24,499 nucleotides of DNA from a virus. Below are positions 12,636 through 20,500 of the stretch, piece after piece. The position numbers and the translations under genes are program-made. The first letter of the stretch is position 1. Each line of letters starts with the position of its first letter. The notes beneath the pieces are model-generated. The model did not search any database. It saw only the letters and a list, made by a program, of their open reading frames with translations, and had not been told where the DNA came from. Location: IMG/VR virus record IMGVR_UViG_3300029787_000294, positions 1 through 24,499 of that record; one strand, 5' to 3'.

Positions 12636-13473
12636 AAGCCTTGTTAGAGATATCTACAAGACAATAGAGGGTAGAGGTGGTTGGACAAATACTATCAGCG
12701 AATCCTTTGGTATTAGTTTAGCACACACTGCTAACAATAGGTTCTCTGAACCACAAAAACCAAGAGCCTACCTTTCTTTGTCGTCTGTTGGTACACCATG
12801 TCAACGTAAACTGTGGTATAAAATCAACAAACCTAACACAGGTGAACCATTAAAACCTAATGCTTTGCTAAAGTTTTTCTATGGTGATATGATAGAAGAG
12901 TTGATCCTACATTTAGCTGTGGCTAGTGGACATAAAGTTGAGGGTATGCAGGACAAGTTAGATGTTCATGGTGTTAAAGGTCATAGAGATGCTGTTATAA
13001 ATGGCATGACAGTTGATGTTAAGTCATGTAGCAGTTATGCCTTTAAGAAATTTAAAGAGGGAAAGTTAAGAGAGGATGATCCATTTGGTTATATATCACA
13101 GCTTAGTTCATATGTTTATGCAGGTAAAGATGATCCACTTGTTACTAATAAAACACATGGTGCTTTTCTTGCAGTTGATAAACAGAATGGACATATTTGT
13201 TTGGATGTTTATGATTTCTCTAAAGAGTTAAAGACCAAAGAGAAAGAAATAAAAACCATAGTGAAGATGGTGGAAGGAAAGTTACCTAGAAAAAAGTTAG
13301 ATCCTATCCCACAGTCAAGAACAAGCGACAACAAAAAACTAAGTATGGTATGCAGTTATTGCGAATACAAGCAAAGCTGTTGGGATAATCTTAGAACTTT
13401 CATCTACTCCTATGGTCCTGAATACTTAGTTGAAGTTAATACAGAACCCAAAGTACCAGAGGTGTTTACATGA
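12622..13473 (+). CDS. PD-(D/E)XK nuclease with Fe-S-type cysteines (RecB/Cas4-like)
   Basis: 283 residues. One Cys lies near the N-terminus (GTPCQRKLWY, Cys60) and three at the C-terminus (MVCSYCEYKQSCW: Cys244, 247, 253), the layout of Fe-S cluster nucleases such as Cas4 and AddB. Between them are GDMIEELI (Glu92-93), GHRDAV (His121, Asp123), VDVKS (Asp132, Lys134) and YISQLSSYVYA (Gln160, Tyr164), matching PD-(D/E)XK core motifs. It probably acts as a DNA exonuclease in replication or recombination, in the place that T7 fills with gp6. The next gene starts four bases before its stop. Confidence 0.85.
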   Translation: MKKIESLVRDIYKTIEGRGGWTNTISESFGISLAHTANNRFSEPQKPRAYLSLSSVGTPCQRKLWYKINKPNTGEPLKPNALLKFFYGDMIEELILHLAVASGHKVEGMQDKLDVHGVKGHRDAVINGMTVDVKSCSSYAFKKFKEGKLREDDPFGYISQLSSYVYAGKDDPLVTNKTHGAFLAVDKQNGHICLDVYDFSKELKTKEKEIKTIVKMVEGKLPRKKLDPIPQSRTSDNKKLSMVCSYCEYKQSCWDNLRTFIYSYGPEYLVEVNTEPKVPEVFT

Positions 13474-13829
13474 GCAGGTCAGCTAAAGCAAAGGGTAGAT
13501 TAGGTCAGCAAGAGATCAGAGATAAACTATTAGAAACTTTTCCAGAGTTTGAGAAAGATGATATTCAGTCTGCTATCATGGGTGATACAGGTGCTGACAT
13601 AAAACTATCTCCTCAAGCAAAAAGAAGACTGCCACTAGCAATAGAAGTTAAAAGACGTAAAGGTGAAATGAAAACAGTTTATGGTTACATTGAACAGGCT
13701 GTTAGTCATGGCAGTGGTGAACCTGTTGTCTTCTACAGATCAGATCACAGACCTTGGATTGTTATGGTAGGACTAGAACATTACATGGATTTAATTAGAG
13801 ATTGGAAAATAAATGAAAAGAAACTTTAA
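13470..13829 (+). CDS. putative Holliday-junction resolvase-type PD-(D/E)XK endonuclease
   Basis: 119 residues. Glu15 (GRLGQQEIRDKL), Asp43 (GDTGADIKLSP) and Glu59-x-Lys61 (LAIEVKRRKG) fit the small endonuclease/resolvase active site E...D...ExK, followed by Gln76 in GYIEQAVSH. The role would match T7 endonuclease I (gp3): cutting branched DNA before packaging. The spacing between Asp and ExK differs from T7 gp3, so it belongs to another subfamily. It overlaps the preceding nuclease by four bases and the following ORF by 17. Confidence 0.75.
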   Translation: MSRSAKAKGRLGQQEIRDKLLETFPEFEKDDIQSAIMGDTGADIKLSPQAKRRLPLAIEVKRRKGEMKTVYGYIEQAVSHGSGEPVVFYRSDHRPWIVMVGLEHYMDLIRDWKINEKKL

Positions 13830-14061
13830 AGTTTGGGCAGTTGCAGGAGGTCCTTATAGTAGGGAACAACTAGAAGATGCTTACTATGAAGAAGAGTATT
13901 CTGAATTTCCTAAAGATGGTAACTTTTTACTCCTGTGTAATGTAGAAGAAAATAAGAAGTTAAGAGAAGAAGAGTTTTGGTTTGCTACAGAGGAGCAAGC
14001 CTATAAGTTTAAGAATTATATTGATGGAAGAATGGAAGCTTTAGAAGTTTCTGAAGATTAA
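13813..14061 (+). CDS. hypothetical acidic protein
   Basis: 82 residues, very acidic, starting MKRNFKVWAVAGGPYSREQL with LEDAYYEEEYSEFPKDGNFL following. There is a beta-strand-like NFLLLCNV segment and a helix FATEEQAYKFKNYIDG. A small acidic protein could be a host-enzyme inhibitor or DNA mimic, but nothing confirms this. The start lies inside the resolvase gene. Confidence 0.6.
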   Translation: MKRNFKVWAVAGGPYSREQLEDAYYEEEYSEFPKDGNFLLLCNVEENKKLREEEFWFATEEQAYKFKNYIDGRMEALEVSED

Positions 14062-14065
14062 TGTG

Positions 14066-14093
14066 TTGACTTTTAGTGAGATTGGAGTATAAC
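14066..14093 (+). promoter_or_regulatory. sigma70-like promoter overlapping a ribosome site
   Basis: TTGACT (14066-14071), a 16-base spacer and TATAAC (14088-14093) end one base before the ATG at 14095. The same block TTGGAGTATAACTA appears before ATG 1568 on the other strand. GGAG (14084-14087) is also a normal Shine-Dalgarno site for this ATG, so the similarity may partly reflect translation signals. If it is a promoter, it would serve the MazG/ribonucleotide-reductase group, with its start inside the 14095 gene. Confidence 0.35.
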
Positions 14094-14094
14094 T

Positions 14095-14268
14095 ATGGGT
14101 TTACGATTTGAAATAGTTTTAACTGTTGAGGTTGAGGAAGATGCAAATTTTCTATCAGTTGATGAAAGCAGTACACTAGAAGTTGTCAAGGAAAAAATAT
14201 CAGACTGCGTCTATGATTTAGATGATGTAGAGATATTGGAATCAGATATTACAAGGAGAATAGATTGA
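14095..14268 (+). CDS. hypothetical small acidic protein
   Basis: 57 residues: MGLRFEIVLTVEVEEDANFL, then SVDESSTLEVVKEKISDCVY and DLDDVEILESDITRRID. GGAG lies seven bases before the ATG and the TGA overlaps the TTG start of the next gene, so it is a good cistron. Two beta strands around a helix are likely. No family recognised. Confidence 0.65.
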   Translation: MGLRFEIVLTVEVEEDANFLSVDESSTLEVVKEKISDCVYDLDDVEILESDITRRID

Positions 14269-14582
14269 ACTACGATATGGAATTGTACAGTAAACAAGTT
14301 GAAAAACTTATTGTTACTGAACCTAAAAATAGATTGATGGAAAATGTTTTAGGTTTAGGAGAAGAAGCAGGGGAAGTTCAAGGTAAGATTAAGAAATTAA
14401 TTAGAGATAAAAGTTTTTCTAAATCTGAAGTTATAAAAGAATTGGGTGACTGTCTCTTTTATGTCACAGCTATAGCAAATTATCTGGATTCTAATCTACA
14501 AGAAGTAGCTAATGCTAATATTAAAAAGCTTCACGACAGAAGAGACAGAGATAAAATAAAAGGTTCAGGAGACAATAGATGA
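14265..14582 (+). CDS. MazG-like nucleotide pyrophosphohydrolase
   Basis: 105 residues. GLGEEAGEVQGKIKK has Glu33, Glu34 and Glu37, and VIKELGDCLFYV has Glu59 and Asp62. These acidic pairs bind Mg in the MazG/all-alpha NTP-PPase family. The single-domain length is normal for phage MazG-like proteins, which hydrolyse dNTPs or ppGpp-like nucleotides; the substrate is unknown here. The start is TTG 14265 with AGGAG eight bases upstream. It overlaps the ribonucleotide reductase gene by four bases, so nucleotide-pool genes are coupled. Confidence 0.85.
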   Translation: MNYDMELYSKQVEKLIVTEPKNRLMENVLGLGEEAGEVQGKIKKLIRDKSFSKSEVIKELGDCLFYVTAIANYLDSNLQEVANANIKKLHDRRDRDKIKGSGDNR

Positions 14583-16486
14583 ATAACGCTTTACCCACAG
14601 ATTATCAAAACTTTATTGCCACCTCTCGTTATGCACGTTGGTTAGAAGAAGAAGGAAGAAGAGAAACGTGGACTGAAACAGTCACACGATATGTAGACTA
14701 TATGGCAGACAAGACAGGTCTTGACAAGAAGACAACAGATGAGATCTGGAATGCTATCTACACTCTTGACGTTATGCCATCTATGAGAGCCTTGATGACT
14801 GCAGGACCTGCATTAGACAGAGATAATACTGCAGGGTACAACTGCTCCTATCTCCCTGTCAATGACCCTAAATCTTTTGATGAAGCTATGTACATACTGT
14901 TGTGTGGAACAGGTGTAGGCTTCTCTGTTGAGAGACAATACATAGATAAACTTCCAGAGATACCAGAGAAGTTATTCAAAAGTCAAACAACGATTGTTGT
15001 TAGAGACAGCAAGGAAGGTTGGGCAAAGGCATTCAGAATGTTAGTTGCACTATTGTATGCAGGTGAAGTTCCTGACTATGATGTTAGCATGATCAGACCT
15101 GCAGGTGCTAGATTAAAAACATTTGGTGGTAGAGCATCAGGACCTGCTCCTCTTGTTGATTTGTTTAAGTTCACAATCAATATGTTCAAAGGTGCTACAG
15201 GTAGAAAACTAAATAGCTATGAGTGTCACAGTATCATGTGTAAGATAGGTGAGATTGTAGTAGTAGGTGGTGTAAGACGTTCAGCTATGATCTCTCTCAG
15301 CAACCTTTCTGACATACGTATGCGTCATGCTAAGACAGGACAGTGGTGGGAAACTGCACCACACATGGCACTATCTAATAACTCTGTAGCTTATACAGAC
15401 AAGCCTGATTCAGAGACATTCCTACGAGAGTGGACTTCATTGGTAGAATCAAAGTCAGGTGAGAGAGGTATCTTCAACAGGGTATCTGCACAGAAGCAAG
15501 CAGCTAAGAATGGAAGAAGAAATCCAGACTATGAGTTTGGCACTAATCCTTGTAGTGAGATTATTCTTAGACCCCATCAGTTCTGTAACTTAACTGAAGT
15601 TGTGATCAAGGAGCATGACACAGATGAAGACCTAGATCGTAAAGTCAGACTAGCTACTATCTTAGGTACTGCACAAGCTACTCTTACTGACTTCCCCTAT
15701 CTAAGAAAGATATGGAAAAGTAACACAAGAGAAGAAAGATTGCTTGGTGTAAGTCTTACAGGTATCATGGATAACATACATACAAATTGTTTTCTTGTGA
15801 ACATGAGAGAAAGACTTACAAGACTAAAGCAGATAGCTATAGATACAAACAAAAAGTATGCTAAAAGATTTGGTATAGAAGAGAGTACAGCCATTACCTG
15901 TGTTAAACCATCAGGCACAGTATCACAGCTATGTGATTCAGCAAGTGGTATTCATGCTAGACACAGTAGGTATTACATCAGAACAGTTAGGGGAGATAAC
16001 AAAGATCCACTTACAAAGTTTATGATAGATCAGGGTGTGCCAAGTGAACCTTGTGTAATGAAACCTGACACAACAACTGTGTTTAGTTTTCCAATGATGT
16101 CACCTTCAGGTTCTAGACTTAGAAATGATCTGTCTGCTGTTGAACAGTTAGATGTTTGGTTGATCTATCAAGAACATTGGTGTGAGCATAAACCTTCTGT
16201 CACTGTTACAGTTAAAGAAGAAGAGTGGCTTGACGTTGGAGCATTTGTGTTCAAACACTTTGATAAAATGTCAGGTGTGTCTTTCTTGCCACACTCAGAT
16301 CATGTTTATCAGCAAGCACCTTATCAGGAGTGTACAGAAGATGAGTATGATGCTATGCTTCTTAAAATGAAAACTAGAATTGATTGGTCTAAGCTACGAG
16401 ATTATGAGTCAGTTGATACTACTGCAGGTAGTCAGACAATGGCTTGTAGTGGGGATAGCTGTGAGATCGTAGACATAGGAGCTTAA
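14579..16486 (+). CDS. nrdJ: class II (adenosylcobalamin-dependent) ribonucleotide reductase
   Basis: 635 residues. It fits the monomeric B12-dependent ribonucleoside-triphosphate reductase group but is shorter than Lactobacillus RTPR (739). Key parts: Cys89 (GYNCSYLP), CGTGVGFSVE (109-118), IRPAGARLKTFGG (172-184), GVRRSAMISLSNLSD (231-245), NPCSEI (323-328) with the likely thiyl radical Cys325 and Glu327, Cys336, KPSGTVSQ (443-450), and C-terminal thiols Cys623 and Cys628 (MACSGDSCEI). All expected active-site residues are present. It makes deoxyribonucleotides for phage DNA. It needs cobalamin but no partner subunit or oxygen. Confidence 0.93.
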   Translation: MNNALPTDYQNFIATSRYARWLEEEGRRETWTETVTRYVDYMADKTGLDKKTTDEIWNAIYTLDVMPSMRALMTAGPALDRDNTAGYNCSYLPVNDPKSFDEAMYILLCGTGVGFSVERQYIDKLPEIPEKLFKSQTTIVVRDSKEGWAKAFRMLVALLYAGEVPDYDVSMIRPAGARLKTFGGRASGPAPLVDLFKFTINMFKGATGRKLNSYECHSIMCKIGEIVVVGGVRRSAMISLSNLSDIRMRHAKTGQWWETAPHMALSNNSVAYTDKPDSETFLREWTSLVESKSGERGIFNRVSAQKQAAKNGRRNPDYEFGTNPCSEIILRPHQFCNLTEVVIKEHDTDEDLDRKVRLATILGTAQATLTDFPYLRKIWKSNTREERLLGVSLTGIMDNIHTNCFLVNMRERLTRLKQIAIDTNKKYAKRFGIEESTAITCVKPSGTVSQLCDSASGIHARHSRYYIRTVRGDNKDPLTKFMIDQGVPSEPCVMKPDTTTVFSFPMMSPSGSRLRNDLSAVEQLDVWLIYQEHWCEHKPSVTVTVKEEEWLDVGAFVFKHFDKMSGVSFLPHSDHVYQQAPYQECTEDEYDAMLLKMKTRIDWSKLRDYESVDTTAGSQTMACSGDSCEIVDIGA

Positions 16487-16487
16487 C

Positions 16488-16898
16488 ATGACTACTATTT
16501 ATCCAAAAGAAATTTGCGTTATGTGTGGCAACTATCTAGATGACGATATGAAATGTTATGAATGTGAGGATTGTAATATGGAACACTCAACAGAAGATGC
16601 TTTTGATATAGGAGATACAGTGACAGTAACATCAGATACAACATTTGACCACTTAAAATTTTCAGGAGAGTATGACCCTGTGAATAAACCACCTCACTAC
16701 ACTCTTAATGGTGGACTAGAATGCATTGACTACATGAGACAGGTGTTAGGACTACAGGGTTTCATAGATTACTGTCATGGTAATGTTATCAAGTATCAAC
16801 ACAGGTACAACTACAAGAACAAGCCTGTACAAGATATGGAAAAGGCACAATACTATCTGAACAAAATGATAGAAGCCTTGAAAGAAAAGCATAAGTAA
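16488..16898 (+). CDS. DUF3310 protein (T7 gp1.7-like) with zinc-ribbon head
   Basis: 136 residues. The N-terminus has Cys10, Cys13, Cys23, Cys26 and Cys29 (ICVMCGN, KCYECEDC), a likely zinc ribbon. From about residue 63 it matches DUF3310: DPVNKPPHYTLNGGLECIDY, then YCHGNVIKYQHRYNYKNK and MEKAQYYLNKMIEAL. T7 gp1.7, a member of this family, is a nucleotide kinase for dTMP and dGMP; that function is assumed, not shown. It follows the reductase by one base and shares one base with the endolysin gene (TAATG). Confidence 0.85.
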   Translation: MTTIYPKEICVMCGNYLDDDMKCYECEDCNMEHSTEDAFDIGDTVTVTSDTTFDHLKFSGEYDPVNKPPHYTLNGGLECIDYMRQVLGLQGFIDYCHGNVIKYQHRYNYKNKPVQDMEKAQYYLNKMIEALKEKHK

Positions 16899-17314
16899 TG
16901 TTAGCAGAGGCTCTTGTCTGTCTTGCTCTCAATGTTTACTATGAGGCTAGAAGCCAGAGCATTGTAGAGCAGATAGCAGTAGCACAGGTTGTTATTAACA
17001 GGGTTAATGACGATAGATATCCAGATACAATCTGTGAAGTTGTTAAACAAGGGGAGAAAAATACTGATGGAACAATGAAAGAAGATCGTTGTCAATTCAG
17101 TTGGTATTGTGATGGAGCTAAAGATAAACCATACAATGAAAAATCTTGGGAGCTTGCATTAAGTGTTGCCAGATCTGTACGTGATGGTAAGACAACAGAC
17201 TTAACAGAAGGTGCAACACACTATCATGCTATCTCTGTCAATCCTTATTGGGCAAAGACTTTGAAGAGAGTAGCTAGAATAGGTAAACATATTTTCTATA
17301 GGTGGGAGAAGTAG
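16898..17314 (+). CDS. SleB-type cell-wall hydrolase (endolysin)
   Basis: 138 residues of the Hydrolase_2/SleB fold. It begins MLAEALVCLALNVYYEARSQ, with the likely catalytic Glu16 in YYEAR. Then come IAVAQVVINRVNDDRYPDTI and CEVVKQG, CQFSWYCDG (65-73), a HYH at 108-110 and Trp118 near the end. These are the ordered landmarks of the family. It should cut peptidoglycan during lysis. There is no clear signal peptide, so release would need a holin. No holin gene adjoins it; the small membrane ORFs at 5943 and 6421 are possible partners. Confidence 0.85.
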   Translation: MLAEALVCLALNVYYEARSQSIVEQIAVAQVVINRVNDDRYPDTICEVVKQGEKNTDGTMKEDRCQFSWYCDGAKDKPYNEKSWELALSVARSVRDGKTTDLTEGATHYHAISVNPYWAKTLKRVARIGKHIFYRWEK

Positions 17315-17527
17315 ATGAGGTACAAGAACCTAGAACAAGAAGCTAGAAACTTTAACAAGTTACGTATGATTAAGACCAACAGTAACGACAAGGTTCTTAC
17401 AACAAGAAGGTTTCTAGCAGGTCAGGCACTGTCTGGTATCATAGCCAGAAGTCCTAGTTGGTCTAACAAAAAAGATGCAGTGAGAGAAGCTTATGAGTGG
17501 GCAGACAAGATGTTAGAAGAGGGTTAG
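17315..17527 (+). CDS. hypothetical small basic protein, end of the rightward operon
   Basis: 70 residues starting directly after the endolysin stop. MRYKNLEQEARNFNKLRMIK is followed by VLTTRRFLAGQALSGIIARS and a helical end (KKDAVREAYEWADKMLEEG). Homologous short proteins with 'ALNGLLA'-like helices occur, in my memory, in many phages with unknown role. Its stop overlaps the stop of the converging minus-strand gene by four bases. Confidence 0.65.
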   Translation: MRYKNLEQEARNFNKLRMIKTNSNDKVLTTRRFLAGQALSGIIARSPSWSNKKDAVREAYEWADKMLEEG

Positions 17528-20500
17528 TTTAATCCCATCTGTTTATCTATCTGATCATATCCAAATTGAAAAGTGTCATAGTTCTGTGCTTCTTGTTTCA
17601 TTATGGATAATAATTCTACACCATCTTTAAGTTCTAGTATTTCAGAGAAATCCATATCAATTAAATTCATACCATAAACTTCTCCTAACTTCTCTTTTAT
17701 TTCTCTTAATTTAGCTTTATCAAATGTCGATAAATATTTAATATCTAAAAATTCAGGTGAGTATTTTTCAAGCTGTTGTATAGTTAACTTTCTAAGTTGC
17801 TCTTGCATACCACCCTTACCAAGTACTATTTGTTTTTTAGTTTTTAAATCTGCCCTAAAAAAATTAGGATACCTTTGAAGAGTGTTTCTTGCAATAGATT
17901 CAAAGATAGGACCTGCTAACTTATCCATAGCATTCTTTACTATTGGATCTCCATCCCATTTAGAAAATTTATAACTTGGTAAACCTATTGAATTTAACAT
18001 CATGTGACCTAGTGTATTTGGTGGTGAACGTCTAGCACCAAATAAAATCTTTCCCTCACCATAAGAAATATTCTCATCAAAACCTTGTGTAATGGTATAT
18101 CTGGTAGGTCTTACAGGTTTTTCACCTGTTATTGTTTCAACTCCTGTATCAATTAAACTATTTACATATCTAAAAGCTTGATTGTATCTTTGATTTCCTT
18201 GTCTTAAATCAGGTATCTGTCCATCACCATTAAATATATTATTAACAACATTAAAAGGTTCAAGAGGTCTTAGTATACCATTTGTGACTCTTGCAGCACC
18301 ATCAGAAAACATACCTAAAAATTCACCTAAAGTTCCATCTCCTTCATTAGTAGCAATATTATAAAATTTTTCTGTAAAATATTTCATAACTTTTTCTGTA
18401 TCTCTTACAGCAGATGCTCCTAAAGAAACACCTATTTCAGCTATAAGATCTGGTGGTATATTAGAGGGATTAAAATGTTTAGCTATATAGTCAACAGTTT
18501 CAGCAGCATTTAAACCTTGCAAGTCTTTCATAATGTCTCTACCATCTCCACTAATAGCGTGTGCTAATGCTTGAGCAGTCATTTCAGCTTGATTGAGAGG
18601 CCAATCAAATTCAGAGTTTAACAACTCACCTTTATCATCATAATTTTGTTTGTAAGATCTACCATCTGATACTTTTTCTATTGCAGAGTTACCATTACCA
18701 GAGAAATCATAAAGAGTTCTATAAACAATATAATTAAATCCAGATGCAGTTTTACCTAACATTTCAGATGTAACCATATCATTAGGTTTACCTGACCAAT
18801 CTCTAGCTGCAGATCTTAAAAAATTTATACCTGAGTAGTCACCAAAAGTAGCAAGAACAGTATTCATAAAACTACCAAATGGAACTACAAAACCTAAACC
18901 TGTTTTGTTAGTTACATATTCAATAAACTCGGCACTATCTCTAAAGAAATTACTACCTTCAACTCTATTTAAAGTAGTCCAATTAACAGATGCTGTTTGT
19001 CTATTTGTTTGATATGCAGCTTTCATCAATACATTATCTACAAAATCTTTTGTATTAATAGTTACCTGAGAATTTTTATCTCTAAAAAAAGCAGTAGGAC
19101 TTACACCATAATGCTTCATAATATATCTGTTCATATTGTTTGTAAACGCCCAAAGTTTTGTATAGTCATTTTGTAATCTCATAAGAGAAGCTGCTTGAAA
19201 AAACTTACTAGAGTTATCTAAACCTTTAGCAATCTTAGAGTTTCCTAAATTATAAATATCAATACCTCTTTCTACACCACCATCACCTGCCATGTCTCTC
19301 ATTAGAGTGCTTAAAACTTTAGGATCTGTATCTAAAATTAATTTAGCAAGTTGTATATTTAAATCTGGATCTAAAACTGCAGCTCCTCTTTTAACTGAAC
19401 TTAAAAGATTTGCCCAAGATTGTTTTGCAAAGTAAGCTGCTCTATCTTTATCACCAATAGCTTTGTAATATCCAGACTGAACAATATTAATAATAGATGT
19501 ATTAAATTCAGAAGCACTATCTGCTAAATTCAAAGCTGCAAAACCTTTTAAGTTTGTTCCTGTTGTAGCAGGATGAGAAGTTAAAAACCTTTTATAGATA
19601 GATAAACCAAATTGCATTCTTTTTGGAGTTATAACATCATCACCTTTTTCTCCTAATAAAGCATTAAGTGATTGAACTGGATCATTAATAAGACCATCTG
19701 AAACTTTCTTACCCCTTACCATAACAGAGGTTATTTGATTTATTCTACCACCTGTACTTGCTAAACTAATGTAGTTAGATTCTACTTCTTTAGCTGTATA
19801 ACTTTTTAAGTTTAAAGATACACCTGTCATTTCTTCATGTGCTTTGGCAGCTCTTTCTATTACCTTATCATCTAACCAAGTAATTGTATTAGCGACAATA
19901 GAAGTTGCTTTTTCTCCATCCTCTAAAGCATCTTTAGAAAATGTCCAACCATTATCAGTTAAAGCTTCATAATAACCTTTTGTAATTAAGTTACCATCTT
20001 TATCTTTAACACCATGAAAAAATCTAGATAAGAATAAAGAAAGATTTGCATAGTCTGGATTACGTGCAGACCTAACAAACTCAATCGCTTCTGCTTTTGC
20101 TTCCTCCCATTTTTTTAAATCTGTTATATCACTTTTAATAACTCCAAAGGTGCTGTCAACAGCATCAATTAAAGGTTTTGGATCTTCTAGAACTCTTTCT
20201 TTAATAATTTGAGACATCTTTTTACCAGATAGTCTCACTGTTTCTAGAGCATCTTCATAGTTTAAAAAATATTTTTCAAATATGGGAGAGTTTTTTAATT
20301 TTCTATAAGCAACAGTTCCACTACCTACAGTTAAAGGTAATGCAGCTCCTGTAATAGCAACAACAGCAAGCCTGTTGCGATCTACTTCTTCTTGATTACC
20401 AACATTAATAAGTTGAAACTGTTGCATTAAATCAATCCCAACATTAAATGCCATATCAGGTAACATATATTTTAAAGTAGCTGACGCTAAATTTCTATTA

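Noticed and set aside
17524-17545. Bidirectional terminator at the convergent junction
   Set aside because: Only a short imperfect GGGTTA/TAATCCC fold with a bulge and no T tract is visible, too weak to call.
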